This document shows positions 1 through 8,691 of a DNA stretch of 47,845 nucleotides, in pieces. Each line of letters begins with the position of its first letter. Within the stretch, counting starts at the first letter, position 1. The position numbers and the translations under genes are program-made. Origin of the DNA: Sphingobacterium sp. (GTDB lineage: Bacteria; Bacteroidota; Bacteroidia; Sphingobacteriales; Sphingobacteriaceae); assembly GCA_022712315.1 (NCBI GenBank), contig JALAGS010000035.1, forward strand, positions 1-47,845. Direction: 5' to 3'. Below the pieces are notes generated by a model. It did not search any database and was not told the origin of the DNA. It saw only the letters and a list, made by a program, of their open reading frames with translations.

Positions 1-132
1 CAGGCCGCCTATAAAAGGAAAAAAGGGACAGCTAAAGATCTTCGCAGATTGAAAAATAGGGGTCAATATCGAAATGATGAAAAAAGCTATGCCTGTACCA
101 CAGAAATCCAATCCTAAAATTTATTTAGGACA
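1..132 (+). mobile_element. 3' end of an insertion sequence (transposase C-terminus plus terminal repeat)
   Basis: An open frame runs from the window edge to a TAA at 115-117 and encodes a basic C-terminal peptide (38 residues, ending TTEIQS). The stop overlaps a hairpin, TCCTAAA-ATTTA-TTTAGGA (112-130), and the repeat ends at CA (131-132). The same sequence occurs inverted at 47720-47845. The one clear internal difference (position 93) is synonymous, which supports coding. A TG...CA terminus with a stop codon almost inside the terminal repeat is typical of IS elements such as the IS3 family, but the family is a guess because only the C-terminus is present. The element continues beyond the left edge. 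Confidence 0.65.
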
Positions 133-141
133 CATATGATA

Positions 142-172
142 TTGCATATAAAAGGTAATTTATCTAAGTTTG
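142..172 (+). promoter_or_regulatory. Bacteroidetes-type promoter for the ABC operon
   Basis: TTG (142-144), a 20-bp spacer and TAAGTTTG (165-172) match the Bacteroidetes primary-sigma consensus. It begins 10 bp inside the IS boundary, so the insertion left it intact. The start codon at 180 is only 8 bp after the -7 box, so the transcript would be nearly leaderless. Confidence 0.4.
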
Positions 173-179
173 ATTTATC

Positions 180-1094
180 ATGTTAAGCAATTATTTAAAG
201 CTTCAGTATACTTTACTGTCTCGGCATATTCGGGCTACAGGACTGCCTGTTTGGCTCGCCTTTCTCCTGTTGTTTGGATTATGTTATTTTGCTTATTATG
301 CTTTGGTTCAATACCCGCTTTTTGGTTGTTATGCACTACTGCTTTGCAATTTTCAAGCACTATTTTTGCTCACAGAAAAAAACAGAAATGATTTTCTCAA
401 AAACACATACAGTAAACGAGATTTTCACAAGATCAGAATAGTTGAGAATGGGCTATTAACGCTGCCGTCCTTCGTCATTCTTCTCCTCCACAGCCAATGG
501 CACTATGCGTTGTTATTGGATACTTTGGCTGTTGTTTTTGCATTTTTGACATTTGCGGCTTTCGGAAAATCTATTCCGACACCTTTCGTAAAAAAACCTT
601 TTGAATTTATCATCGGGTTCCGACGGAGCTACTTGCTTTTGCTTGTATTGTATCTATTGGCTGGAATCGGTTTTTATGTCGCCAATTCCAATCTTGTTTT
701 ATTTTGCGTCGTATGCGTTGCGCTCACCTGCGTTTTCTATTATCAATTGCCGGAGCCTATTTTTTACCTCTGGAATCACCATCATACACCAACAGTCTTT
801 CTGATGCGAAAGTTTAAAAGGGGAATTTTACAGTGTCTGCTCTTGGTACTGCCCCTTCTTTTTCTGTATGTTGTCATCTTTCCATCGGATTTATTTAATG
901 CCTGTATTGTATTGGGCGGAATATTACTTTTACTTTCTTTTGCAATCACATTGAAATACGTCGCTTACCCACGGGAGATCAATTTCCCCGAAGGCTTTGC
1001 TTTGGCACTTTGTTTTAGCTTTTACCCTTTGATTCTAGCGCTCTTACCTTTTTATTATATCAAAGCAATCAACAATCTAAAAAATCACTTATGA
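180..1094 (+). CDS. Probable ABC-transporter membrane subunit
   Basis: A 304-residue hydrophobic protein with roughly seven to nine membrane segments separated by short basic loops. I recognise no specific family. Its role is inferred from its neighbour: the stop codon overlaps the start of the ATPase gene (ATGA at 1091-1094), the usual sign of translational coupling between a permease and its ATPase. It probably forms an ABC-2-like exporter in the inner membrane, with unknown substrate. No earlier in-frame ATG is available and a promoter-like sequence lies immediately upstream. An IS end lies 47 bp before the start codon. Confidence 0.75.
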   Translation: MLSNYLKLQYTLLSRHIRATGLPVWLAFLLLFGLCYFAYYALVQYPLFGCYALLLCNFQALFLLTEKNRNDFLKNTYSKRDFHKIRIVENGLLTLPSFVILLLHSQWHYALLLDTLAVVFAFLTFAAFGKSIPTPFVKKPFEFIIGFRRSYLLLLVLYLLAGIGFYVANSNLVLFCVVCVALTCVFYYQLPEPIFYLWNHHHTPTVFLMRKFKRGILQCLLLVLPLLFLYVVIFPSDLFNACIVLGGILLLLSFAITLKYVAYPREINFPEGFALALCFSFYPLILALLPFYYIKAINNLKNHL

Positions 1095-1768
1095 TCGAGC
1101 TTACGAATATCAATAAGTCCTTTGGACAGCATCAAGTACTCCACGAGGTTACTTACCTCTTTGATAGCGGAAAAGTATATGGTATCGTCGGTGAAAATGG
1201 CGCTGGAAAGACAACGCTGTTTCGTTGTATTGCTGGACTAGAAACCGCCTCGGGAAGTTTAAAATCTGATTTAGAACCGCTGAAAAACAATTTAGGTTAC
1301 CTCACCTCGGATCCGTATTTTCTTTCAAAGCTCACCGGCGAAGAGTATATTTATCTGCTGACCGATGCACGCGGTAAACAGATCAAAAACCTCAGTGAGA
1401 GAAATATTTTCGAGTTGCCCTTAAAGGAGTATGCGAGCGCCTATTCCACGGGAATGAAAAAAAAACTAGCCCTGACAGCTACTTTACTTCAGGACAATAA
1501 TTATTATATCCTTGACGAACCTTTTAATGGCATCGATCTACAAAGCAGCATTATTCTTACGGAGATTATTCTTCGTTTAAAAGCGATGGGTAAAACGATC
1601 CTGATTTCGTCCCATATCTTTTCCACGCTAAAAGATACCTGCGATGAAATCTTGGTACTCGAAAATGGCAGAATTAGTAAATCTGTAAAAAAAGAGCAGT
1701 TCGGCGACTTTGAAGAGGAAATGAAAGAAAAAATACTACAAAAAGATATCGAAAAATTGTGGCTTTAG
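1091..1768 (+). CDS. ABC transporter ATP-binding protein
   Basis: This 225-residue nucleotide-binding subunit would power the membrane protein encoded just upstream. Walker A is GENGAGKTT (residues 34-42), the signature region reads YSTGMKKK in place of the canonical LSGGQ, and Walker B is YYILDEPFNG, followed by an H-loop in ISSHIF. The variant signature with a run of lysines is common in single-domain ATPases of the CcmA/NatA (ABC-2) type. The start overlaps the upstream stop by 4 bp. The substrate cannot be deduced, because no binding protein or resistance gene is adjacent. Confidence 0.9.
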   Translation: MIELTNINKSFGQHQVLHEVTYLFDSGKVYGIVGENGAGKTTLFRCIAGLETASGSLKSDLEPLKNNLGYLTSDPYFLSKLTGEEYIYLLTDARGKQIKNLSERNIFELPLKEYASAYSTGMKKKLALTATLLQDNNYYILDEPFNGIDLQSSIILTEIILRLKAMGKTILISSHIFSTLKDTCDEILVLENGRISKSVKKEQFGDFEEEMKEKILQKDIEKLWL

Positions 1769-1795
1769 CATGCCGTAACACTTGAGATAAACACT

Positions 1796-2344
1796 ATGGA
1801 AAAACACTTACCTATACTGGAAACTGAACGTTTAATTATCCGTCCAATACAGATGGATGATGCAGCTTATTTTTTCGCAATGGATTCACAGCCGGAGGTT
1901 CATACCTTTCTGAATAACGAACCTGTTCAATCTATTGAAGAAATGAAAAAAGCCATCGCGCATATTCAGCAACAATATGAAAAATACGGTATAGGCCGTC
2001 TAGGGGTCATTGAGAAATCAAGCAATCAATGGATTGGCTGGACGGGATTTAAGTATATTGACGAATTGGAGAACGGACGTATTGGATTTTTAGACCTTGG
2101 TTATCGTTTCAGAACGGAATCTTGGGGAAAAGGCTATGCGACAGAAGCCGCACTAGCCTGCATGCAATATTACAGCGAACAGCTGCCCCATTTTGAAGTA
2201 CATGCCATCACGCATACAGCAAACCTGGGATCAAGGCATGTCTTGGAAAAAGTAGGATTTCAGGTAACTGAAGAATTTCATTTCGATCTATGGAATATTC
2301 CCTGTTATTGGTATAATCTAGCCATTGACCAATCAACAAACTAA
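1796..2344 (+). CDS. GNAT family N-acetyltransferase (RimJ/RimL-like)
   Basis: A 182-residue cytoplasmic acetyl-CoA-dependent acetyltransferase. The N-terminus has the family opening ETERLIIRP. The central segment RTESWGKGYATEA carries the pyrophosphate-binding loop of motif A, and HTANLGSRHVLEKVGF is the motif B segment typical of the RimJ/RimL/Acetyltransf_3 group. Members acetylate ribosomal-protein N-termini, amino acids or small amines; the substrate here is unknown. It starts 27 bp after the ABC ATPase gene and may be co-transcribed with it. Confidence 0.9.
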   Translation: MEKHLPILETERLIIRPIQMDDAAYFFAMDSQPEVHTFLNNEPVQSIEEMKKAIAHIQQQYEKYGIGRLGVIEKSSNQWIGWTGFKYIDELENGRIGFLDLGYRFRTESWGKGYATEAALACMQYYSEQLPHFEVHAITHTANLGSRHVLEKVGFQVTEEFHFDLWNIPCYWYNLAIDQSTN

Positions 2345-2425
2345 TTATATTAGTTTTAAAAACTAATTTTTTTAACTTTTCATAGTTTCACTGGGATAAA
2401 ACAAAATGGTTTTGTATTTTTACAC

Positions 2426-2468
2426 GTTCGAATAAAATATTATTTCGAACATTTCTGTATTGTACAAT
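2426..2468. promoter_or_regulatory. Two palindromes in the parC leader
   Basis: GTTCGAA (2426-2432) is repeated in inverted form as TTCGAAC (2444-2450) across an AT-rich 11-bp centre. It is followed by the perfect 10-bp palindrome ATTGTACAAT (2459-2468), 19 bp before the parC start. They could be operator sites or leader structure. No regulator is identifiable from the sequence. Confidence 0.3.
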
Positions 2469-2487
2469 TTAATCTATTGCTGAGTAA

Positions 2488-5217
2488 ATGAGTGACGAAA
2501 CGAACTTCCCAACGGAAGACAATCAAGAGGAATTAGGATCAGGAAAAACAGAAAGCGGAAGTCAAACGATACCTTTATCAGGACTGTACGAAAACTGGTT
2601 TTTGGATTATGCATCCTATGTGATCTTGGACAGAGCCGTACCGCATATCAATGACGGCTTAAAACCCGTACAACGTCGTATCCTCCATTCCTTAAAGGAA
2701 ATGGATGATGGAAGATATAATAAAGCAGCCAACGTTATTGGTAACACGATGAAATATCACCCACATGGTGATGCTTCGATCGGCGACGCCATGGTGCAGC
2801 TGGGGCAAAAGGATCTCTTGATTGACTGTCAAGGTAACTGGGGTTTCCCAATTACGGGTGACTCTGCTGCAGCTCCGCGTTACATCGAGGGAAGATTATC
2901 CAAATTTGCAAATGACGTTGTCTTCAATCCCGAAACGACGGAATGGCAATTGAGTTACGATGGCCGTAATCGCGAACCCGTTACCCTTCCGGTAAAATTT
3001 CCTTTGTTATTGGCTCAGGGCGCTGAAGGTATCGCAGTTGGTCTGGCAACCAAGATTATGCCGCACAATTTTATTGAGCTCATTGACGGATCAATTCAGG
3101 TCTTAAATGGTGAACGCCCAAATATATTCCCAGACTTCCCTACGGGAGGTATGGCTGACGTTTCAAATTATAATGAGGGCCAACGCGGGGGAAAAATCCG
3201 TGTTCGTGCAAAAATTGAAGAACGCGACAAAAAGACACTGGCAATTACAGAAATCCCATTTGGAACAACGACCGGTGGTCTAATTGAAAGTGTGGTCACA
3301 GCCAACGATAAAGGGAAAATTAAGATCAAAAAGATCGAAGATAATACGGCAGGAAACGTTGAAATCATTGTGCATTTAGCGCCTGGAATATCTCCCGATG
3401 TAACGATTGATGCCTTATATGCCTTTACAGCCTGTGAAGTTTCCATCTCGCCCAACACCTGTGTGATCAAGGACGAAAAACCTCACTTTATGAGCGTCAA
3501 TGATATTCTCATCGAGAATACCATAAACACTAAAAACTTATTGAAAAGAGAGTTGGAGATCCGTCTGAACGATCTTCAAGAGAAAATATTCTTCAGTAGT
3601 TTATTAAAAATATTTATCCAGGAAGGGATGTACAAACATCCGGATTATGAAAATGCAGGCGATTTTGATGTCGTAGTGCAGGTTCTAAATCGCTTGTTTG
3701 AACCATTCTTCGATCAATTCTATCGCGAGATACGCCCAGAAGATTACAAAAAATTGATCGACAAGCCAATGAGTAGTATCACACGTTTCGACGTTAAAAA
3801 AGCGGACGAAATGATGAAAACGCTCGAAAATGAGATCAAGGAAGTTAAACGCCATTTACGCCAATTGACGGAATACGCCATCGCATGGTTTGAAAAACTC
3901 CGCGAAAAATATAGTAAAGACCGTGAACGTAAAACTGAATTGCGCATATTCGACAAAGTAGAAGCTACTCAGGTGGCCTTGGCCAATGCCAAACTATATG
4001 TTAATCGCGAAGAGGGTTTCATTGGTTCGGGAATGAAAAAAGATGAATTTGTCTGTGACTGTTCAGATATAGACGATATTATTGCTTTCCGCGAAGATGG
4101 CAAATATGTTGTCAGTAAAATCCAAGATAAAGTCTTTGTCGGAAAAGGCATCATTCATGTCGCAGTCTTCAAAAAAGGTGATGAACGTACCATCTATAAT
4201 GCCATCTATAAAGAAGGTGAAACGGGTACAAGCTACATCAAACGTTTCTCTGTCGTAGGCGTTACACGCGATAAAGAATATGATGTATCCAAAGGATCAA
4301 AGGGATCGAAAATTCTATATTTCACAGCCAATCCAAATGGTGAAGCAGAGGTTGTCAATATTCAGCTCAAACCGCATACGAAGTTACGCAAATTGAATTT
4401 TGATATGGATTTTGCTGAAATTGCGATCAAAGGCCGTGCTTCCCAAGGAAATATTGTATCGAAATATCCGGTCAAAAAAATCAGCTTTAAAAGTTCCGGC
4501 GTTTCCACACTCGCAGGAAGAAAAATATGGTATGATACGGTCATGAAACGTCTAAATGCAGATGAACGTGGCCAATATCTTGGTGAATTTGATGGCGACG
4601 ACAAAATATTGGTGGTTCTTTCAGATGGCACCTATGAATTGTCAAACTTTGATTTAAGCAACCACTTTGATGAGAAAATGATCCGGATAGAAAAATACTA
4701 TCCAGACCATATCTATACTGTCGTGCATCAGGATGGCAAGAGCGGAACGTATTTTGTCAAACGTTTTAAATTTGACGATCAGCCTATTGGAAAACGCATT
4801 TCCTTTATCAATGAAGATGCGGGATCCAAATTGATCTTGATGAGCAATGCCGCTGAACCTTTGGTCAAATTGGACATTTTAAAAGGCAAATCTCAGACAG
4901 AAGAAACACTTGATCAGCCTCTTACTGAAATTATTGATGTAAAAGGAATAAAAGCACAAGGTAACCGCCTATCTTTCCATACCGTAAAATCGGTTACCCT
5001 ATTGACTGCTGATGAAGATTTAAGTCAAAAAGGGAAAGAAAAACCTTTGGCAGAAACTACTGATGCTCCAGAAACAAAGGTTGACAGTGCAGAACCTATT
5101 GCGGAAAGCTCACCGAAAGAAGCTGAGACCACAGAGAAGAACGATGACATCAAACTGGAGATCACTAATCCGGATGACATTCAGATTGATGATAAAGGAC
5201 AGATGGAGATGTTCTAA
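2488..5217 (+). CDS. parC: DNA topoisomerase IV subunit A
   Basis: A 909-residue breakage-reunion subunit of type IIA topoisomerase. Working with ParE, it decatenates daughter chromosomes. The catalytic tyrosine is Y132 in APRYIEGR. The quinolone-resistance region reads YHPHGDASIGDA (residues 90-101). The C-terminal part has the beta-pinwheel repeats, followed by an acidic, Glu/Asp-rich tail ending QMEMF. ParC is preferred over GyrA because of the N-terminal sequence after residue 30 (GLYENWFLDYASYVILDRA) and the divergent pinwheel typical of Bacteroidetes ParC. parE is not adjacent. Downstream lies a bidirectional terminator shared with msrA. Confidence 0.92.
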   Translation: MSDETNFPTEDNQEELGSGKTESGSQTIPLSGLYENWFLDYASYVILDRAVPHINDGLKPVQRRILHSLKEMDDGRYNKAANVIGNTMKYHPHGDASIGDAMVQLGQKDLLIDCQGNWGFPITGDSAAAPRYIEGRLSKFANDVVFNPETTEWQLSYDGRNREPVTLPVKFPLLLAQGAEGIAVGLATKIMPHNFIELIDGSIQVLNGERPNIFPDFPTGGMADVSNYNEGQRGGKIRVRAKIEERDKKTLAITEIPFGTTTGGLIESVVTANDKGKIKIKKIEDNTAGNVEIIVHLAPGISPDVTIDALYAFTACEVSISPNTCVIKDEKPHFMSVNDILIENTINTKNLLKRELEIRLNDLQEKIFFSSLLKIFIQEGMYKHPDYENAGDFDVVVQVLNRLFEPFFDQFYREIRPEDYKKLIDKPMSSITRFDVKKADEMMKTLENEIKEVKRHLRQLTEYAIAWFEKLREKYSKDRERKTELRIFDKVEATQVALANAKLYVNREEGFIGSGMKKDEFVCDCSDIDDIIAFREDGKYVVSKIQDKVFVGKGIIHVAVFKKGDERTIYNAIYKEGETGTSYIKRFSVVGVTRDKEYDVSKGSKGSKILYFTANPNGEAEVVNIQLKPHTKLRKLNFDMDFAEIAIKGRASQGNIVSKYPVKKISFKSSGVSTLAGRKIWYDTVMKRLNADERGQYLGEFDGDDKILVVLSDGTYELSNFDLSNHFDEKMIRIEKYYPDHIYTVVHQDGKSGTYFVKRFKFDDQPIGKRISFINEDAGSKLILMSNAAEPLVKLDILKGKSQTEETLDQPLTEIIDVKGIKAQGNRLSFHTVKSVTLLTADEDLSQKGKEKPLAETTDAPETKVDSAEPIAESSPKEAETTEKNDDIKLEITNPDDIQIDDKGQMEMF

Positions 5218-5237
5218 GTCTCGTTTAATAAAACACA

Positions 5238-5274
5238 AAAAAGGCTCGAATAAATATTCGAGCCTTTTTGTTTT
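5238..5274. terminator. Bidirectional intrinsic terminator (parC / msrA)
   Basis: A 14-bp perfect stem, AAAAAGGCTCGAAT / ATTCGAGCCTTTTT, with loop AAAT. A T-rich tract follows on the + strand and an A-rich tract precedes it, giving a T-run on the - strand. It lies 20 bp after the parC stop and can serve both converging genes. Confidence 0.9.
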
Positions 5275-5392
5275 ATTCTGACGGTCAATTCCTATAGACG
5301 CTTTATCATCTCCTTGAACGCTCATTTTACGCTGTCTATTTCCAGCAGCAAAGCAGTTTATGCCTTACGTGATAACGCTAACGAAAGTCTTA

Positions 5393-5908
5393 CTAAGCTT
5401 TAAATTCTTTTAAGAATTTTTGAAGCTTCGGTGCGATAACAACAGAACAAAATGGATTTTCGGGATGATCATTAAAATAATTATGATGATAGTCCTCCGC
5501 TAACCAAAATGTGGCGGCGGGTTCAACTGCCGTGACAATAGGATCTTCATAAACCTCCTCATTTTCCAATTCGTCAATAAAATTCTTCGCTAGGATCTCT
5601 TGCTCCTCATTATGATAAAACACGACTGACCGATATTGCGTTCCTACATCATTTCCCTGACGGTTTAATGTAGTGGGATTATGGGTCTTGAAGAAAATTT
5701 TCAACAAATCCTCGTAATTCACCAATTCATCATCATATTCTAATTCAACGACTTCAACATGATCTGTTGTACCCGTACATACTTGCTCATAGGTGGGCTT
5801 ATCGATGTGTCCACCCATATAACCAGGCAATACTGATGTTACTCCTTCCGTATTCTGGAAAATAACTTCTGTACACCAGAAACATCCTCCTCCAAATGTT
5901 GCTTTCAT
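5393..5908 (-). CDS. msrA: Peptide methionine-(S)-S-oxide reductase MsrA
   Basis: A 171-residue repair enzyme that reduces methionine-S-sulfoxide in oxidised proteins. The diagnostic active-site motif GGCFWC lies at residues 7-12, with C9 the catalytic cysteine. Other family segments are present, including GYMGG, HVEVVELEYD, the FFKTHNPT block and GTQYRS. There is no signal peptide, so it should be cytoplasmic. It is the short single-domain form, without a fused MsrB. It is a monocistronic gene facing parC, with the terminator between them. Confidence 0.95.
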   Translation of the reverse strand: MKATFGGGCFWCTEVIFQNTEGVTSVLPGYMGGHIDKPTYEQVCTGTTDHVEVVELEYDDELVNYEDLLKIFFKTHNPTTLNRQGNDVGTQYRSVVFYHNEEQEILAKNFIDELENEEVYEDPIVTAVEPAATFWLAEDYHHNYFNDHPENPFCSVVIAPKLQKFLKEFKA

Positions 5909-6108
5909 ATTTTTATATTCTTGCGTATTTTAAATTTACTTTTTCCAACATCAGCTGCAATATATCTGCGGTTCCTAATAATGTTTAGACAAATATAATT
6001 ATTAATTGGCAATAGCATGCCTTATTAGCATTGCGAAAAATCCCAGGTTTTACGTTCTACTTCCCCCTGGAAATGAAACACTCAAGCCGCACACGCTTAT
6101 TTTTAATA

Positions 6109-7137
6109 TTAATAGTAATGCTTTCCTTTAATCAATAAATCTTGCTGTTTACTGTCGCAAACCGCATAGGAAAAGCCTTGTTGTAAAGCATAGGCCCCAT
6201 ATTCACCTTTTTTATTCATTGCTAAGAAGCCAACTTGGATTTCCTTCGCAATTGCCGGTTTTTTCTTCACGATACGCATGACGGCTTCCTTACAGGCATC
6301 TTCTGGAGAATATCCCTGACGCATCAGTTCAACCACCAAAAAACTACCTACATTCCGTATCACTTCTTCTCCTACTCCGGTAGAGGTAGCTCCACCTACT
6401 TCATTATCGACATATAGACCGGCACCAATAATTGGACTATCTCCTACCCTGCCATGCATCTTGAAAGCCATGCCGCTTGTTGTACAGGCCCCCGAAATAT
6501 TCCCGTTGGCGTCCAGTGCCAACATACCGATCGTATCGTGATTATACTGGTTTCCCGGCAAACGTTCCGCCGCAAAAGACTGATTTTCAATATTGGCTAC
6601 GGGTTTGTATTTTTTCTCCTTCAACCACTCTTTCCATGCTTTTTCGCCTTCTGGAGTCAGCAGGTTTTCTTCCTTAAAACCATTTTCCAAAGCAAATTGC
6701 AATGCACCTTCACCTACCAGCATCACGTGCGGCGTTTTTTCCATCACCAAGCGCGCCACTGAAATCGGATGTCCAATTTTTTCCATTCCGGCAACAGCAC
6801 CACAATTACCATCAGCGTCCATAATGCAGGCATCAAGCGTCACATGGCCATCGCGATCGGGATAGCCCCCTTTACCAACGGTCATATTTTTCAGATCGGC
6901 TTCGGGCACACGTACGCCTTGTTCAACCGCATCCAATGCCTTCCCTCCTTTTGATAATATTTCCCAAGCGGCTTTATTTGCTGCAATACCAAAGTCCCAG
7001 GTTGAAATTACAATGGGGTATTTTTTCACGTCCGTTTTTGCTCCAATCGACAATCCTTTCGCATCAAATGCCGTTAATGTCCCCGCTGCAGTAGCAGCAA
7101 TTAAACCTTTCTTAATAAAATCACGTCTTGAACTCAT
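6109..7137 (-). CDS. N4-(beta-N-acetylglucosaminyl)-L-asparaginase (glycosylasparaginase)
   Basis: An Ntn-hydrolase of 342 residues that cleaves the GlcNAc-asparagine bond left after glycoprotein degradation. The precursor should self-cleave between D201 and T202 in NHDTIGM, making T202 the N-terminal nucleophile, as known for the Elizabethkingia (Flavobacterium) meningoseptica enzyme. The N-terminus has a Tat-type leader (SRRDFIKKG followed by an Ala-rich stretch), so it is probably exported folded to the periplasm. The gene is divergent from the NlpC/P60-epimerase-SusCD block. A functional link to that scavenging locus is possible, but only by position. Confidence 0.93.
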   Translation of the reverse strand: MSSRRDFIKKGLIAATAAGTLTAFDAKGLSIGAKTDVKKYPIVISTWDFGIAANKAAWEILSKGGKALDAVEQGVRVPEADLKNMTVGKGGYPDRDGHVTLDACIMDADGNCGAVAGMEKIGHPISVARLVMEKTPHVMLVGEGALQFALENGFKEENLLTPEGEKAWKEWLKEKKYKPVANIENQSFAAERLPGNQYNHDTIGMLALDANGNISGACTTSGMAFKMHGRVGDSPIIGAGLYVDNEVGGATSTGVGEEVIRNVGSFLVVELMRQGYSPEDACKEAVMRIVKKKPAIAKEIQVGFLAMNKKGEYGAYALQQGFSYAVCDSKQQDLLIKGKHYY

Positions 7138-7457
7138 TTCCTTATTACTATTTTATATAAAATCGCTGTCCATCAATCCGGCAAAGGATCGATAATTAAA
7201 ACTGCTCCAATTCCCCCTTCGATCTGCGATGGAACATGTTATGCTTCATTTTTGGGGTCCCGAAGTAAATTGAAGAATTTTGACTTCACAATCTATAAGC
7301 AATATTACAAAATGGTTTTAGCAATTAGATGATTTAATTAAAATTAAACCCAAACATTCGTTTTTTAGCAACATAATATCAAAATCACTTAAAAATCGAC
7401 AATAAAAATTGACTTATATTATGAATTAATCCTATCTTTAGAAACAAACTAATTCGC
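7138..7457. other. Divergent intergenic region (320 bp)
   Basis: This AT-rich stretch separates the glycosylasparaginase and NlpC/P60 genes. No gene was found in it. The rightward promoter is annotated separately. I could not identify a convincing leftward promoter. Confidence 0.6.
7409..7440 (+). promoter_or_regulatory. Promoter of the NlpC/P60-epimerase operon
   Basis: TTG (7409-7411), a 21-bp spacer and TATCTTTA (7433-7440) match TAnnTTTG except for the last base. It lies 17 bp before the start codon of the NlpC/P60 gene, a typical short leader. Confidence 0.5.
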
Positions 7458-8684
7458 ATGAAAAACACGCTAAAATTCGCTATTCTAGCCTATGCAAGCC
7501 TTATTGGTACAGGCAGTAGCCAGGCACAGCAGCTGGATTCCACAACTTATTTCAAAATTAAAGAGTTGCAAGAAAACGTAAAACGTGAATATGCTCCGGA
7601 TAAAAGAACCAAAATTGTGGCTATCCAAAAAGCGGATATAGCGCATAACCAATATGTCCTTGAAACAACCGAGAAAGATGCGCAATTCGTTCTGCAACAA
7701 AAGGCAAAAGAAATATCGGCCGATATTCAGGTACAGCTATTGCCTGACGCAAGTGTAGGAGAAAAAACGACTGGTGTCATTAGACTTTCGGTTGCTAACA
7801 TGCGTACTTTTCCGGATAATGCGGCAGAATTGACCAGTCAGGTTTTATTGGGCACACAAGTTGACCTCCTACAAAAAAAGAGCGGCGATTATCGTGTCCG
7901 TACGCCTGATGGCTATATCGCTTGGGTACCCAGTTCATCCATTGAGGCGATGGACAAAACCATGTTAGCGAATTGGCGGCAAGCAGAAAAAGTGATTTAT
8001 ACAGCAGAATTCGGAAAATCATATTCTGAAGCCAATGAAAAAAGCCAACGGGTTTCGGATCTCGTCTATGGCGATATCCTGCAGTTAAAAGGGCAGAAAG
8101 GGAATTTTTATGAAATCGCTTATCCGGATGGACGATTGGGTTATATCAAAAAATCAGAAAGCCTGATATTAAAAAATTGGTTAGACACACGCCAACCAAC
8201 AGCAGAAAACATTATCGCCAGCGCAAAAACAATGTTAGGTCTTCCCTATTTATGGGGCGGAACATCTGTCAAAGGTGTCGACTGCAGCGGTTTCACCAAA
8301 ACGAGCTTCTTTATGAATGGCTTTGTTATTCCTCGCGATGCATCTCAACAGGTACTTGCAGGTGAAAAAATAGATATATTGGATCAAGAGGGGCATTTTG
8401 ATCCCGAAAAAGCGCTAAAAAATCTAAAACCCGCGGACTTGCTTTTCTTTGCTGCCGGCAAAAACAGTAATCCAAATGCACGCGTCACCCATGTTGCACT
8501 TTATATCGGTAATGGAACCTTTATTCATGCTGCCGGATTGGTACGCATCAACAGCATGCTGAAGGACGCCAGCAATTATGATGATTTTCAGACCCGTACC
8601 GTAGTTGCCGCACGCCGTTACCTCGGTGTCCACGATAGTGCAATACAGAAAGTCGTTGAAAACAATTATTACTACAACAAATAA
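7458..8684 (+). CDS. Secreted SH3 / NlpC-P60 cysteine peptidase (YkfC-like gamma-D-glutamyl endopeptidase)
   Basis: A 408-residue exported hydrolase. It has a signal peptide ending SSQAQ (about residue 24), two bacterial SH3-like segments (about residues 100-160 and 180-235) and a C-terminal NlpC/P60 domain. The catalytic cysteine is C276 in GVDCSGF and the histidine is H345 in THVALYIG; H357 also lies near the site. This architecture matches YkfC and dipeptidyl-peptidase VI, which cut the gamma-D-Glu-diamino-acid bond in peptides with a free N-terminal L-Ala and so release L-Ala-D-Glu. The next gene, 7 bp downstream, encodes the epimerase that uses that product. This strongly supports a role in murein-peptide catabolism. 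Confidence 0.9.
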   Translation: MKNTLKFAILAYASLIGTGSSQAQQLDSTTYFKIKELQENVKREYAPDKRTKIVAIQKADIAHNQYVLETTEKDAQFVLQQKAKEISADIQVQLLPDASVGEKTTGVIRLSVANMRTFPDNAAELTSQVLLGTQVDLLQKKSGDYRVRTPDGYIAWVPSSSIEAMDKTMLANWRQAEKVIYTAEFGKSYSEANEKSQRVSDLVYGDILQLKGQKGNFYEIAYPDGRLGYIKKSESLILKNWLDTRQPTAENIIASAKTMLGLPYLWGGTSVKGVDCSGFTKTSFFMNGFVIPRDASQQVLAGEKIDILDQEGHFDPEKALKNLKPADLLFFAAGKNSNPNARVTHVALYIGNGTFIHAAGLVRINSMLKDASNYDDFQTRTVVAARRYLGVHDSAIQKVVENNYYYNK

Positions 8685-8691
8685 GATAACC

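Noticed and set aside
6235..7195. Several + strand frames opposite the glycosylasparaginase gene
   Set aside because: They are antisense shadows of a well-supported gene, with Cys/His/Phe-rich translations and no ribosome-binding context.
8605..8691. Longer N-terminus for the dipeptide epimerase
   Set aside because: It would overlap the NlpC/P60 coding end by 80 bp and add a non-family peptide. The ATG at 8692 gives the expected start and a normal 7-bp gap.
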